Positions 1 through 8,110 of a stretch of 64,000 bases of DNA are shown piece after piece. The first letter of the stretch is position 1. The number at the start of each line of letters is the position of its first letter. The stretch is from CALBPI01 sp038533155 (lineage in GTDB: Bacteria > Pseudomonadota > Gammaproteobacteria > Steroidobacterales > Woeseiaceae), in the NCBI GenBank assembly GCA_038533155.1, contig JBCAZH010000005.1, positions 38,250 to 102,249 of the forward strand, written 5' to 3'. Below the pieces are notes generated by a model, which searched no databases, was not told the origin of the DNA, and saw nothing but the letters and a program-made list of their open reading frames with translations. The position numbers and the translations under genes are program-made.

Positions 1-584
1 CCAGGGTCACGCAGTGCGTTGACACCTTCGGCGACGATTTTCAGTGCATCGATGTCCAGGCCGGAGTCGGTTTCGTCGAGCACGCACAGTGAAGGTTCAA
101 GCACCGACATTTGGAACACTTCGTTGCGCTTTTTCTCACCACCCGAAAACCCTTCGTTGACACCTCGATTCAGGAAGCCGGGATCCATTTGCATTGATTT
201 CATTTTTTCGCGGGCGAGTTTCATGAAGTCAACCGCGCTGAGTTCGGGTTCGCCGCGTGCTTCTCGGACTGCATTCAAAGCCGCCCTCAACAAGTAGGTG
301 TTGTTCACGCCAGGAATTTCGACAGGATACTGAAACGCCAAGAACAGACCCGCTCTTGCCCGCTCTTCGGGTTCCAGCTCGAGCAAATCCGTGTTTTGGA
401 ACTCGACGCTGCCGCCGGTCACGGTATAGTCATCGCGCCCTGCGAGAACGTTGGCCAACGTACTCTTGCCGGACCCGTTAGGCCCCATGATGGCGTGTAC
501 TTCGCCGGGCTGGATGGTCAGGTCGAGTCCTTTCAGAATCTCCGTGTCACCCACATTGGCGCGAAGTGATTGAATCTTGAGCAT
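1..584 (-). CDS. sufC: SufC, Fe-S cluster assembly ABC ATPase (partial, 3' end outside window)
   Basis: Cytosolic ATPase of the SufBCD scaffold, which builds Fe-S clusters. The first 194 codons are visible. They carry Walker A (GPNGSGKST, residues 34-42), the ABC signature FSGGEKKR (146-153) and a Walker B region CVLDETDSGLD (167-177) typical of SufC. The ATG at 584 lies 11 bp downstream of the sufB stop, so the order is regulator-sufB-sufC in one minus-strand operon; sufD and sufS would follow outside the window. All catalytic motifs visible are intact. Confidence 0.95.
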   Translation of the reverse strand, partial: MLKIQSLRANVGDTEILKGLDLTIQPGEVHAIMGPNGSGKSTLANVLAGRDDYTVTGGSVEFQNTDLLELEPEERARAGLFLAFQYPVEIPGVNNTYLLRAALNAVREARGEPELSAVDFMKLAREKMKSMQMDPGFLNRGVNEGFSGGEKKRNEVFQMSVLEPSLCVLDETDSGLDIDALKIVAEGVNALRDP

Positions 585-595
585 GGTTGGTTCCT

Positions 596-2044
596 TTATC
601 CGACAGCGCCTTCCAGGCTGACGTTCAATAGAGCTTGGGCTTCGACCGCGAATTCCATCGGCAACTCGCGAAACACGTCTTTGCAGAATCCGTTGACGAT
701 TAAATTGACCGCGTCTTCTTCGCCGATCCCGCGTTGGCGGCAGTAAAACAGCTGGTCCTCACCAATACGCGATGTTGTCGCCTCGTGTTCGACTGTGGTG
801 CTGGCATTACGTACCTCCATGTACGGGAACGTATGCGCTCCACATTCCGAACCGATCAGCAGCGAATCGCACTGCGTGTAGTTTCTCGCGCCGGTGGCTT
901 GGGGCATGACTTTGACCAGTCCGCGGTAGGACTGTTGGGCTCGACCCGCCGAGATACCTTTGGAGACAATGGTACTGCTCGTGTTTTTGCCGATATGAAT
1001 CATCTTGGTGCCGGTGTCCGCCTGCTGCAGATTGTTGGTCACCGCGACGGAATAGAACTCACCTTTGCTGTCATCCCCACGGAGAATGCAACTCGGGTAC
1101 TTCCAAGTGATGGCGGATCCGGTTTCGACCTGGGTCCACGAGATTTTCGATCGTGCTTCGCGGCAGTCACCGCGTTTGGTGACAAAATTGTAGATGCCGC
1201 CGCGACCTTCCTCGTCGCCGGGGTACCAATTTTGTACCGTCGAGTACTTGATCTCGGCATCTTCGAGGGCGACCAGTTCGACCACCGCGGCATGCAGCTG
1301 ATTCTCATCTCGCATCGGTGCGGTGCAGCCTTCCAGATAGCTCACATGGCTACCGCGATCTGCGACGATCAAAGTGCGTTCGAATTGCCCTGTGTTCATT
1401 TCGTTAATACGGAAATACGTCGACAGTTCCATTGGGCACCGGACGCCGGGCGGAATGTACACGAAAGAGCCGTCACTGAAGACTGCGGAGTTGAGCGCGG
1501 TGAAGTAGTTGTCTGACCTCGGCACGACACTCCCGAGATATTTTTGAACGAGCTCGGGATATTCGCGGACTGCTTCCGAGAACGAACAGAAAATCACCCC
1601 TGCCTCAGCCAGCTTATCGCGGAACGTAGTGGTCACCGACACCGAATCAAACACGGCGTCAACGGCGACCCCCGCAAGGCGCGCGCGTTCATGCAAAGGA
1701 ATGCCAAGCTTGTCGTAGGTCTCAAGTAACTTCGGATCAACCTCATCGAGACTCTTAGGTCGATCGTCATCGGACTTCGGCGCGGAGAAGTAAGAGATCG
1801 CTTGGTAGTCGATGGGGGGGTACTCGACGTGCGCCCATTCCGGCTCCGTCATCCCTTTCCATATCTCGAACGCTTGCAGCCGCCAAGCCAGCATGTACTC
1901 GGGTTCCTGCTTGCGCGCAGAGATAGCCCGGATGACATCTTCATTCAGCCCGGGTGGCAATGTATCCGAATCAATGTCGGTGACGAATCCATGTTGGTAC
2001 TTTTTGCCAACAAACTCGCGCGCATCGGCGCCGTCAGTACTCAT
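596..2044 (-). CDS. sufB: SufB, Fe-S cluster scaffold subunit
   Basis: The 482-residue scaffold protein of the SufBC2D complex, on which Fe-S clusters are assembled in the cytosol. The C-terminal beta-helix region is well conserved, including NYTQCDSLLIG with Cys392. This matches the cysteine that receives persulfide sulfur in characterised SufB proteins. Length is normal for the family (about 480-495). The ATG overlaps the TGA of the upstream Rrf2 regulator by 4 bp (ATGA), a strong sign of translational coupling, and sufC follows after 11 bp. Confidence 0.97.
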   Translation of the reverse strand: MSTDGADAREFVGKKYQHGFVTDIDSDTLPPGLNEDVIRAISARKQEPEYMLAWRLQAFEIWKGMTEPEWAHVEYPPIDYQAISYFSAPKSDDDRPKSLDEVDPKLLETYDKLGIPLHERARLAGVAVDAVFDSVSVTTTFRDKLAEAGVIFCSFSEAVREYPELVQKYLGSVVPRSDNYFTALNSAVFSDGSFVYIPPGVRCPMELSTYFRINEMNTGQFERTLIVADRGSHVSYLEGCTAPMRDENQLHAAVVELVALEDAEIKYSTVQNWYPGDEEGRGGIYNFVTKRGDCREARSKISWTQVETGSAITWKYPSCILRGDDSKGEFYSVAVTNNLQQADTGTKMIHIGKNTSSTIVSKGISAGRAQQSYRGLVKVMPQATGARNYTQCDSLLIGSECGAHTFPYMEVRNASTTVEHEATTSRIGEDQLFYCRQRGIGEEDAVNLIVNGFCKDVFRELPMEFAVEAQALLNVSLEGAVG

Positions 2045-2508
2045 CGCAGTGTGTCCTTATGCAGAATTCGATCAATCGGCAGCAACGGAATCTCCTCGGG
2101 AACCGAACGTTCGCCTTTGAGATCGGTCAACGAGATATGTGTCAGCGCTGCTCGGATGCTGGAATTAATTTGTTGCCATTGAGAGCCCACGCCGCAAACC
2201 GGCTCGAGCTCGCAAGCGTGCCCGGCCGTTGCGCATTCTGTGATGGCGACAGGGCCTTCGATCGCATCGATGATCTCTGCGGCGCTAATCGCGTCGGCGG
2301 ACCGGGTGAGGGAGTACCCACCGGTGGCACCGCGCCTTGCGCTAACCAGGCCGGCGCGTGCCATGCCTTTCAGCAGCTTGCTGACGGTTGCAATGCCCAG
2401 CCCGGTTTGCCCGGCAATCTCGCTCGCGGAAATCGGTCGGTTCGGGTCATCGGACAGATGGGCCAACACCACCGTCCCGTAGTCAGTCATTTTGCTGATT
2501 TTGAACAT
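2041..2508 (-). CDS. Rrf2-family Fe-S regulator heading the suf operon
   Basis: A 155-residue Rrf2 winged-helix regulator of the type that precedes suf operons (related to IscR). It begins MFKISKMTDYG, with a helix-turn-helix around residues 27-50 and a wing around 54-68. Three cysteines (C92, C99, C105) are placed like those that hold the [2Fe-2S] cluster in IscR-like proteins. The open frame continues upstream, but family alignment and the upstream palindromes support the ATG at 2508. It is probably autoregulatory, since an IscR type-1-like site lies about 27 bp upstream. Its stop overlaps sufB by 4 bp. Confidence 0.92.
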   Translation of the reverse strand: MFKISKMTDYGTVVLAHLSDDPNRPISASEIAGQTGLGIATVSKLLKGMARAGLVSARRGATGGYSLTRSADAISAAEIIDAIEGPVAITECATAGHACELEPVCGVGSQWQQINSSIRAALTHISLTDLKGERSVPEEIPLLPIDRILHKDTLR

Positions 2509-2534
2509 CGTTTCGATATTCGGAACTCTAAAGC

Positions 2535-2548
2535 GTACTATTTTAGTC
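2535..2548 (-). promoter_or_regulatory. IscR/Rrf2 type-1-like operator of the suf operon
   Basis: Read on the minus strand this is GACTAAAATAGTAC. It fits the core of the E. coli IscR type-1 site (GACT, a W-rich centre, AGTC) except for one base in the right arm. It sits directly upstream of the Rrf2 regulator start. Inference: the cluster-bound regulator represses its own operon here. Confidence 0.5.
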
Positions 2549-2563
2549 CTGTTTAAATCAGGA
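2547..2563. promoter_or_regulatory. Palindrome TCCTG-7-CAGGA between suf and mla operons
   Basis: A perfect 5-bp inverted repeat around an AT-rich centre (TTTAAAT), overlapping the edge of the IscR-like site. It may be a second operator or part of the suf promoter, as it lies between the divergent suf and mla start regions. No factor can be assigned from sequence. Confidence 0.35.
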
Positions 2564-2582
2564 CGGCAAGCAGTGGGTGTGT

Positions 2583-2591
2583 TGTTATAAT
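2583..2591 (+). promoter_or_regulatory. Extended -10 promoter element for the mla operon
   Basis: TGTTATAAT is a perfect extended -10 (TGn plus TATAAT), 108 bp upstream of the mlaF ATG. No good -35 is visible at 16-18 bp, which is usual for extended -10 promoters. A leader of about 100 nt would follow. Confidence 0.5.
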
Positions 2592-2698
2592 GCGAACAAC
2601 GAACAGGCGTAGCTCCGCGGAACGGCTGGAGGTAACCCAAGACCTGTCTCCAAAATGCAACAGGCCCACGACCGACGGTGGTGGTTCCGGGGACATAT

Positions 2699-3532
2699 AT
2701 GCTGTCTGACAATGTGGTTGAGATCGAGGATCTGCACTACTCGCGCGGACCCAGAGAGATTTTTAGTGGCCTTAACCTTGCGATCCGGCGTGGAGAGGTG
2801 ACGGCGATCATGGGCCCGAGTGGCACCGGCAAGACAACCCTATTGCGGTTGATCACGGGCCAGCTGGTGCCCGATCGCGGCAGAATTCGGGTCGATGGCG
2901 AGTGGTTGGATCAGTTGCGCCGGCCGGGTTTGTACGACTTGCGCCGCCGCATCGGGATGCTGTTTCAAAATGGTGCGTTGCTGACCGACTTCAATGTTTT
3001 TGAGAATGTCGCGTTCCCGCTGCGCGAGCACTTCGATCTTCCCAATCGTTTGATCCGCCACATCGTGCTGACCAAGCTGCACGCTGTGGGGCTGCGCGGT
3101 GCGGCTTACATGGAGCCCGGTGAGTTGTCGGGCGGCATGGCACGCCGCGTCGCACTGGCCCGAGCGATGGCAACCGATCCAAAGATTTTGATTTATGACG
3201 AACCGTTCGTTGGCCTCGACCCGATTTCAATGGGCGTCATTGTGCGGTTGGTGCGTCGCATGAACGATGCGTTGGGGATCTCGTCGATCGTGGTGAGTCA
3301 CGATGTGCAGGAGCTCAGTTCGGTAGCCGACTCCAGCTACCTCATATCTGAGGGAAAAGTCGCCGCTGGTGGCAGCCCCGACGAATTGCACAATGCGCAG
3401 TCGGAGCTGGTGCGTCAGTTTATGCACGGCATGGCCGATGGTCCGGTGCCGTTTCATTTTCCCGCCGAAGACTATACGTCGCAGCTGTTTGACGACGGAC
3501 GCGTGCCAAAGGATCGACAAGATGATTCGTGA
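2699..3532 (+). CDS. mlaF: MlaF, phospholipid-transport ABC ATPase
   Basis: ATPase of the MlaFEDB inner-membrane complex, which moves phospholipids between the inner membrane and periplasmic MlaC. The 277 residues include Walker A GPSGTGKTT (39-47), the signature LSGGMARR (about 143) and Walker B ILIYDEPFVGLDP, followed by the switch histidine in VSHD. I chose the ATG at 2699 over an in-frame GTG-type start at 2678 because GGGGA lies about 7 bases upstream and the family alignment begins there. It overlaps mlaE by 11 bp. Confidence 0.95.
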   Translation: MLSDNVVEIEDLHYSRGPREIFSGLNLAIRRGEVTAIMGPSGTGKTTLLRLITGQLVPDRGRIRVDGEWLDQLRRPGLYDLRRRIGMLFQNGALLTDFNVFENVAFPLREHFDLPNRLIRHIVLTKLHAVGLRGAAYMEPGELSGGMARRVALARAMATDPKILIYDEPFVGLDPISMGVIVRLVRRMNDALGISSIVVSHDVQELSSVADSSYLISEGKVAAGGSPDELHNAQSELVRQFMHGMADGPVPFHFPAEDYTSQLFDDGRVPKDRQDDS

Positions 3533-4286
3533 TCTTGCAGAGACATTCGGCGGTTTCGTTCGGACGTTTGGCGCCTCGCAACTGTTTTTCGCGCGTCTGC
3601 TGGCAGAATCGCCGCGCGTGTTGTTACGACCATCGTTGGTGTCCAAACAGGTCTACAACGCCGGAGCGTTGTCGCTGGTGTTGATTATGGTTTGCGGCTT
3701 TTTTGTCGGGGCTGTGATCGGCTTACAGTCGTATTCGAACCTCGCTCGATTCGGCGCGGAAGACCAGGTGGGACCGTTCTCCGCGCTGGCCTTAATGAAA
3801 GAGCTCGGCCCCGTGATAACGGCGTTGTTGTTCGCTGGTCGAGCCGGTACTGCGCTCGCTTCCGAGATCGGACTGATGCGTGTCACCGATCAACTATCGG
3901 CAATGGAAATGATGGCAATCGATCCGGTAGTAAGAGTGGCGGTACCGCGGTTCTTAGGCGGTGCATTCTCGCTGCCTCTGCTCGTTGCGATATTTACGAG
4001 CATAGGGATTCTGGGTGCCTATGTCGTTGGTGTGCCATTGATGGGACTCGATTCGGGTGCGTTCTGGTCCGAGATGAAGCAGGGCGTGGCTCAAGCCGAC
4101 ATCTGGGAAGGCATTATCAAGAGCATCGTGTTTGGCATCGCCGCGAGTCTTATCGCGGTCTGGGAAGGCTATAACTGTCAGCCAACCGCCGAGGGTGTCG
4201 GTCGTGCGACAACGAGAACGGTGGTGATTTCGGCGGTCGTCGTGTTGATTTTCGACTTCATGATTACGGCAATCGCAATTACTTGA
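3522..4286 (+). CDS. mlaE: MlaE, phospholipid-transport permease
   Basis: A 254-residue integral membrane permease of the MlaE family. Several hydrophobic segments (about residues 45-75, 95-115, 140-175, 190-220 and 230-254) form the membrane core of the Mla ABC transporter. Conserved MlaE sequences such as GLQSY and ELGPVITALL are present. The gene begins inside the end of mlaF and is followed 10 bp later by mlaD, in the canonical order F-E-D-C-B. Confidence 0.95.
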   Translation: MIRDLAETFGGFVRTFGASQLFFARLLAESPRVLLRPSLVSKQVYNAGALSLVLIMVCGFFVGAVIGLQSYSNLARFGAEDQVGPFSALALMKELGPVITALLFAGRAGTALASEIGLMRVTDQLSAMEMMAIDPVVRVAVPRFLGGAFSLPLLVAIFTSIGILGAYVVGVPLMGLDSGAFWSEMKQGVAQADIWEGIIKSIVFGIAASLIAVWEGYNCQPTAEGVGRATTRTVVISAVVVLIFDFMITAIAIT

Positions 4287-4296
4287 GGAAGTTGCT

Positions 4297-4758
4297 ATGC
4301 AACAAACAAAGTCAGTAGAGATTGGTACGGGCGCATTTGTCTTACTGGGCTTCGCAGCCTTATTTTTCCTAACCACACAGACGTCGAACTTGCAGAGTTT
4401 TGACGATGGTTACTTTGATGTCACTGCCCATTTCGACAATATCGGCGGCCTTAAAGTGCGATCGCCGGTGAGCATGGCCGGGGTCAAAATCGGCCGTGTG
4501 CAATCCATTGAGTTCGATCGCGAGCGCTTTGACGCGCTGGTGGTGCTTCGAATTGATGCAAAGTACGACCAAATTCCTGATGACAGTGACGCCAGCATTC
4601 TTACGGCCGGATTACTTGGGTCGCAGTATGTCGGCTTGCAACCCGGCGGTTCGGACCTATATCTCGAAGAGGGCAGTGAGCTTGAGTTCACTCAGTCGGC
4701 CATCGTGCTCGAGAATCTAATCGGCCGTTTTTTGGTGAACGCAGGCGGTAGCGACTAG
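4297..4758 (+). CDS. mlaD: MlaD, MCE-domain phospholipid-binding subunit
   Basis: A 153-residue MCE protein. One N-terminal transmembrane helix (about residues 9-26) anchors a periplasmic MCE domain (about 38-117), including GLKVRSPVSMAGVKIGRV and the typical GLLGSQYV segment. MlaD hexamers form the ring through which lipid passes between MlaFEB and MlaC. It is a little shorter than E. coli MlaD (183), lacking most of the C-terminal tail. Confidence 0.94.
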   Translation: MQQTKSVEIGTGAFVLLGFAALFFLTTQTSNLQSFDDGYFDVTAHFDNIGGLKVRSPVSMAGVKIGRVQSIEFDRERFDALVVLRIDAKYDQIPDDSDASILTAGLLGSQYVGLQPGGSDLYLEEGSELEFTQSAIVLENLIGRFLVNAGGSD

Positions 4759-4801
4759 TCGAACCTCTAAAGCGACCGACTAGGAATCCAAGGACATGAC
4801 T

Positions 4802-5440
4802 ATGATCAAACGAAGAAAACAAACACTGGGCATTTGGATCGCAGCAATTGCCGCGATGGCGCTGAGCATGCCTTCGTACGCACAAGAGGACGTCACACCA
4901 ATGGATGTGGTCAATGGTGCGATTGAAGACATCAAGGCCGGTCTTGCGGATAACCGACAAACCTACCTCGATGACGAAGCGGCGTTGATCGAATGGGTCG
5001 ATAGCTTGCTAGCCCCAAGATTTGATCGTAACTACGCCGGGCGGCTGGTGTTAGCAAGACACTGGCGCGGTGCGAGCAATGATCAGAAGCGTCGATTCAT
5101 TCAAGGTTTTTACAACGCGATGTTGAGCCGTTATGCGACCGGCATTCTCGAATTCCGCGAAGATCGACTCAAGATTCTCCCGCAGCGTGGGGAGTCCAAA
5201 GAAAATCGGGCGACGATCTATACCGAGGTGACGTTAGACGACGGCAGCTCCGTGGTGGTCGAGTATCGAATGGTCAAGCGTGGAGACGCGGGCTGGCAGG
5301 TCTTTGATGTGTCCATCGACGGCATCAGCTACGTTCGCAACTTCCGAGCGGAAATCGATGCGGAGATCAAGAAGACCAGCTTGGATGCGGTCATCGAACG
5401 TCTTGAATCAGAAGCGAAGCTAACTGACGAGGCTGCGTAG
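4802..5440 (+). CDS. mlaC: MlaC, periplasmic phospholipid carrier
   Basis: A 212-residue soluble periplasmic shuttle of the Mla system (Tol_Tol_Ttg2/MlaC family). A signal peptide with KRRK, a hydrophobic core and cleavage near SYA-QE (about residue 28) precedes the lipid-binding domain. Two ATGs are possible. The one at 4802 has AAGGA at a 7-base spacing, while the one at 4796 would have it only 1 base away, so 4802 is preferred. mlaB starts on the last base of this gene's stop codon. Confidence 0.92.
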   Translation: MIKRRKQTLGIWIAAIAAMALSMPSYAQEDVTPMDVVNGAIEDIKAGLADNRQTYLDDEAALIEWVDSLLAPRFDRNYAGRLVLARHWRGASNDQKRRFIQGFYNAMLSRYATGILEFREDRLKILPQRGESKENRATIYTEVTLDDGSSVVVEYRMVKRGDAGWQVFDVSIDGISYVRNFRAEIDAEIKKTSLDAVIERLESEAKLTDEAA

Positions 5441-5760
5441 TGCGACCAAAAATTGCACCGGGACCGGAAGAGGGCAGCTTTACGATCGAGGGCGAACTTA
5501 CGTTCGATACGGTCGGTAGCTTGCTCGACTTTGGCACCAAGCAGTTCGAACCGCATAGTCATATCGTCGTCGATCTGTCCGGAGTTGAAGAGGCAGACAG
5601 CGCAGGGCTGGCCCTGTTGATCGAGTGGGTGACGTGGGCCAACCACAGCGTCCGAGAGATGGTGTACGAGAACGTCCCAGAGCGGCTCTTGAACATCGCT
5701 GCAATCAGTGAAGTCGAGGGCCTATTGGGCGCTGGCGAAAGATGGAGCGGTTTTCTCTAG
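5440..5760 (+). CDS. mlaB: MlaB, STAS-domain subunit of the Mla transporter
   Basis: A 106-residue STAS-domain protein that binds MlaF and regulates its ATPase activity. The STAS signature is seen at about residues 45-58 (IVVDLSGVEEADSAGL), with the conserved serine of the DSAG turn. The start is GTG, overlapping the mlaC TAG by one base, so translation is probably coupled. Its stop lies in a 15-bp palindrome shared with the stop of the convergent mlaA. Confidence 0.85.
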   Translation: MRPKIAPGPEEGSFTIEGELTFDTVGSLLDFGTKQFEPHSHIVVDLSGVEEADSAGLALLIEWVTWANHSVREMVYENVPERLLNIAAISEVEGLLGAGERWSGFL

Positions 5761-5769
5761 GGTCTAGAG
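5755..5769. other. Palindrome containing both stop codons of mlaB and mlaA
   Basis: CTCTAG-GGT-CTAGAG is a perfect 6-bp inverted repeat with a 3-base loop. It contains TAG of mlaB on the plus strand and TAG of mlaA on the minus strand. TTTT precedes it on the plus strand, but no T tract follows on either side, so it is at most a weak bidirectional terminator. Confidence 0.5.
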
Positions 5770-6528
5770 ATCGTCGTCGAAACTGTCCAGATCGTCGTCA
5801 AACCCTTCTTCAAGCTCGAACTCATCTTCGGGTTCGGGCGGTTGCCCGTCGTAGATCACGAAATTCCTGTTCTGTAGATAGGCTTCGCGTACGAAAATGT
5901 ACGGGTCATTGGATGCTGCGATTTGGCCGTCGAGTGCCAACAGGCTAGCCCGTGCTTGGATAATCTGAAGGATAAAAGACTTATCGCGGATGCCAGTGTC
6001 ATCGATCAAATTACGGCCGTGCAGTAGTTGGTTCGGGATCAAGCCGACACCGCCGCGCACGGTGCTGGGTCCCCAAAACGGCAGCACGATATAGGGCCCG
6101 CTCGGAACCCCCCAGACAGCCATGGTCTGGCCGAAGTCCTCGCTATGCTTGTCCAGCCCAGCGGCGGTCGCGGGATCGAAGATACCCGCTATCCCAACGG
6201 TTGAGTTCAACAAGAACCTGCCGGCGTCCGATAACGCGTCAACCGGCTTGCCTTGCAGCAAGTTGTTGACCATGGTGATTGGCGTGCTCAAGTTGGCGAA
6301 CACGTTGGAGACACCGCGCTCCACTGGGTCGGGTGTAATGAACCGGTAGCCTTTTGCCAACGGCTTTAGCAAGACACGGTCAAGGCCGTTATTGAATCCA
6401 TAAATTGAACGGTTTACAGGTTCCCATGGATCGCCTGTCGAAATTTTCTCGCCCTGCGACGCGCAGGCCGATAATCCGACTAGCAAGGCTGCGGCGATTA
6501 CGCCGCGTTTGATGAAGTTCCGTTGCAT
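5764..6528 (-). CDS. mlaA: MlaA, outer-membrane phospholipid-removal lipoprotein (VacJ)
   Basis: A 254-residue lipoprotein that, with porins, extracts misplaced phospholipids from the outer leaflet of the outer membrane and passes them to MlaC. The signal peptide ends in lipobox LSAC (Cys22). VacJ-family sequences follow (DPWEPVNRSIYGFN, LPFWGPSTVRGG). The C-terminus is strongly acidic (many D/E from about residue 232). It is convergent with mlaB, so all six Mla components sit at this locus. In E. coli mlaA is unlinked. Confidence 0.95.
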   Translation of the reverse strand: MQRNFIKRGVIAAALLVGLSACASQGEKISTGDPWEPVNRSIYGFNNGLDRVLLKPLAKGYRFITPDPVERGVSNVFANLSTPITMVNNLLQGKPVDALSDAGRFLLNSTVGIAGIFDPATAAGLDKHSEDFGQTMAVWGVPSGPYIVLPFWGPSTVRGGVGLIPNQLLHGRNLIDDTGIRDKSFILQIIQARASLLALDGQIAASNDPYIFVREAYLQNRNFVIYDGQPPEPEDEFELEEGFDDDLDSFDDDL

Positions 6529-6576
6529 CGTATTACAGTGCCTTCCAGGACGTGACGAAAAAAGGGGCTAACAACC

Positions 6577-8064
6577 TCAAGAGCGGCCGGGGTCACGACG
6601 CACCTCGAGCCGCTGCTCCTCAGACAGGTATTCGCTGACAAAGTCCGCTCGCGCGAGAAAACGTGCTCTTTGAATGTCCGAAACACCGGCAAGGCGCGAC
6701 GCGCGTCGTAGCAATATGACAGCCTGCACAAGGTTCCCCGTCATAATGTTGTATTCGGCCATGTAGTAGTGCGCCTCGGCGATTTCTCCAGCATCGATCG
6801 CGGCGCGCGCGATTAGACGGACCTGCTCCGGTGTCGGTGGCACGGTGTTGAGCAAGTCCAGCAACAAGTCGTGTGCGGCTTCAGCTCGACCAGAATCGAG
6901 AAGAACGGTTGCATGGCGAATCGTCAGCGGCACATTGCGCGGGAACAGGCGCTGCGCACGCTCCAGCGTTTCCAGCGCACGGGGTAGATCGTCCGCCGCA
7001 ACGAGCGCCTGGGCGAGGCCAATGTGATAGGCGATCACTTCTTGTTGGTCTTCGATCAAAGCCTCGAAGATGTCTCGTGCTTTTTCCGGCTCATCATCGG
7101 CGAGAGCCACAAGCGCACGACCATATTCACTGGCGTCGCTATCATCCTGGAAATACGCCAACGCCTGAACAGGGGACTCGCTATACAGTGCGTGCGTGCG
7201 CGCCTTCATCAACCCATAGCTGACACTCTCCTCGCGTTCCGCGGTTGGAGTGATCAGGCGAGCACGCGCTTTGGCTTCGGCCGTTCGTGAGCTCGACACA
7301 GGGTGGGTGCGCAGATACTCGAACTGATTCAAGCTCTGATTCAAGGAGCTGTTGGTTCTTCGGCCCATACGGGCAAAGAAGTCGGCCATGGCGTTGGCTT
7401 CGAAACCTGCCGCAGCCAGAGTCGATATGCCGATACGATCTGCCTCGTATTCGTAGCCGCGAGTGAAGTTGATCTGATTTTGAATGCTGACGGCTTGGGT
7501 GGTTGCCAATGCGCCTTCCAAGGCCTCGCCGCCAGCACCGGTGGCGGCACCGAGAGCAATTGCGCCCAGCAACGCGGCCATCGTCAGAATGCTCGCTCTG
7601 GAGTTGTCATGGATCGTTCTCGCGATATGTCGCTGGGTGACATGTGCAATCTCATGCGCAAGGACGCTGGCAAGTTCATCCTCTCCACGGGTGAGCTGAA
7701 TCAGGCCGGTATGTACGCCGATGTAGCCGCCGGGTAGGGCGAAGGCGTTAACGGAAGGGTCGGCAACCACGAAAAACTCGAAGCTGTAATCGCCGTTGTT
7801 AGCGTGGCCGACGAGCTCATTGCCGATCGCATTGATGTATTCGGTCAGCTCCGGATCATCGACCACTAGTTCTTGCTGGTAGAACATCCGCATCATTTGG
7901 CGACCAATGCGGGCTTCTTCGGTGCGCGGCAACAACGCGTCGGCTGGACTGCCGATGTTGGGAAGCTCGAAGTCTTGTGCCGTTGCTGTGGGCGCAGCCG
8001 AGCCCGCGATGACTACCATGGCGGTCGTCGCAACGATTGTGAGCAGTGTTCGTAAGACTCCCAT
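6577..8064 (-). CDS. BepA-like M48 metalloprotease with TPR domain
   Basis: A 495-residue periplasmic M48 zinc protease with a C-terminal TPR region, like BepA/YfgC, which helps assemble or degrade outer-membrane proteins such as LptD. A signal peptide (cleavage near ATA-QD, about residue 30) is followed by the zinc motif HEIAH (137-141) and a third ligand in YEYEADRIG. TPR-like helices run from about residue 310. The frame is open further upstream, but only the ATG at 8064 gives a signal peptide. It lies 48 bp upstream of mlaA on the same strand, so the two may be cotranscribed. Confidence 0.9.
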   Translation of the reverse strand: MGVLRTLLTIVATTAMVVIAGSAAPTATAQDFELPNIGSPADALLPRTEEARIGRQMMRMFYQQELVVDDPELTEYINAIGNELVGHANNGDYSFEFFVVADPSVNAFALPGGYIGVHTGLIQLTRGEDELASVLAHEIAHVTQRHIARTIHDNSRASILTMAALLGAIALGAATGAGGEALEGALATTQAVSIQNQINFTRGYEYEADRIGISTLAAAGFEANAMADFFARMGRRTNSSLNQSLNQFEYLRTHPVSSSRTAEAKARARLITPTAEREESVSYGLMKARTHALYSESPVQALAYFQDDSDASEYGRALVALADDEPEKARDIFEALIEDQQEVIAYHIGLAQALVAADDLPRALETLERAQRLFPRNVPLTIRHATVLLDSGRAEAAHDLLLDLLNTVPPTPEQVRLIARAAIDAGEIAEAHYYMAEYNIMTGNLVQAVILLRRASRLAGVSDIQRARFLARADFVSEYLSEEQRLEVRRDPGRS

Positions 8065-8110
8065 CGCGTGTTCAGACCACCAAAAGTAGCCGGTGTTCCC
8101 CGCCGCTCTA

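Noticed and set aside
734..1516. A 260-codon plus-strand frame opposite sufB
   Set aside because: It is a shadow of sufB caused by high GC at third positions, with no homology and no ribosome-binding site.
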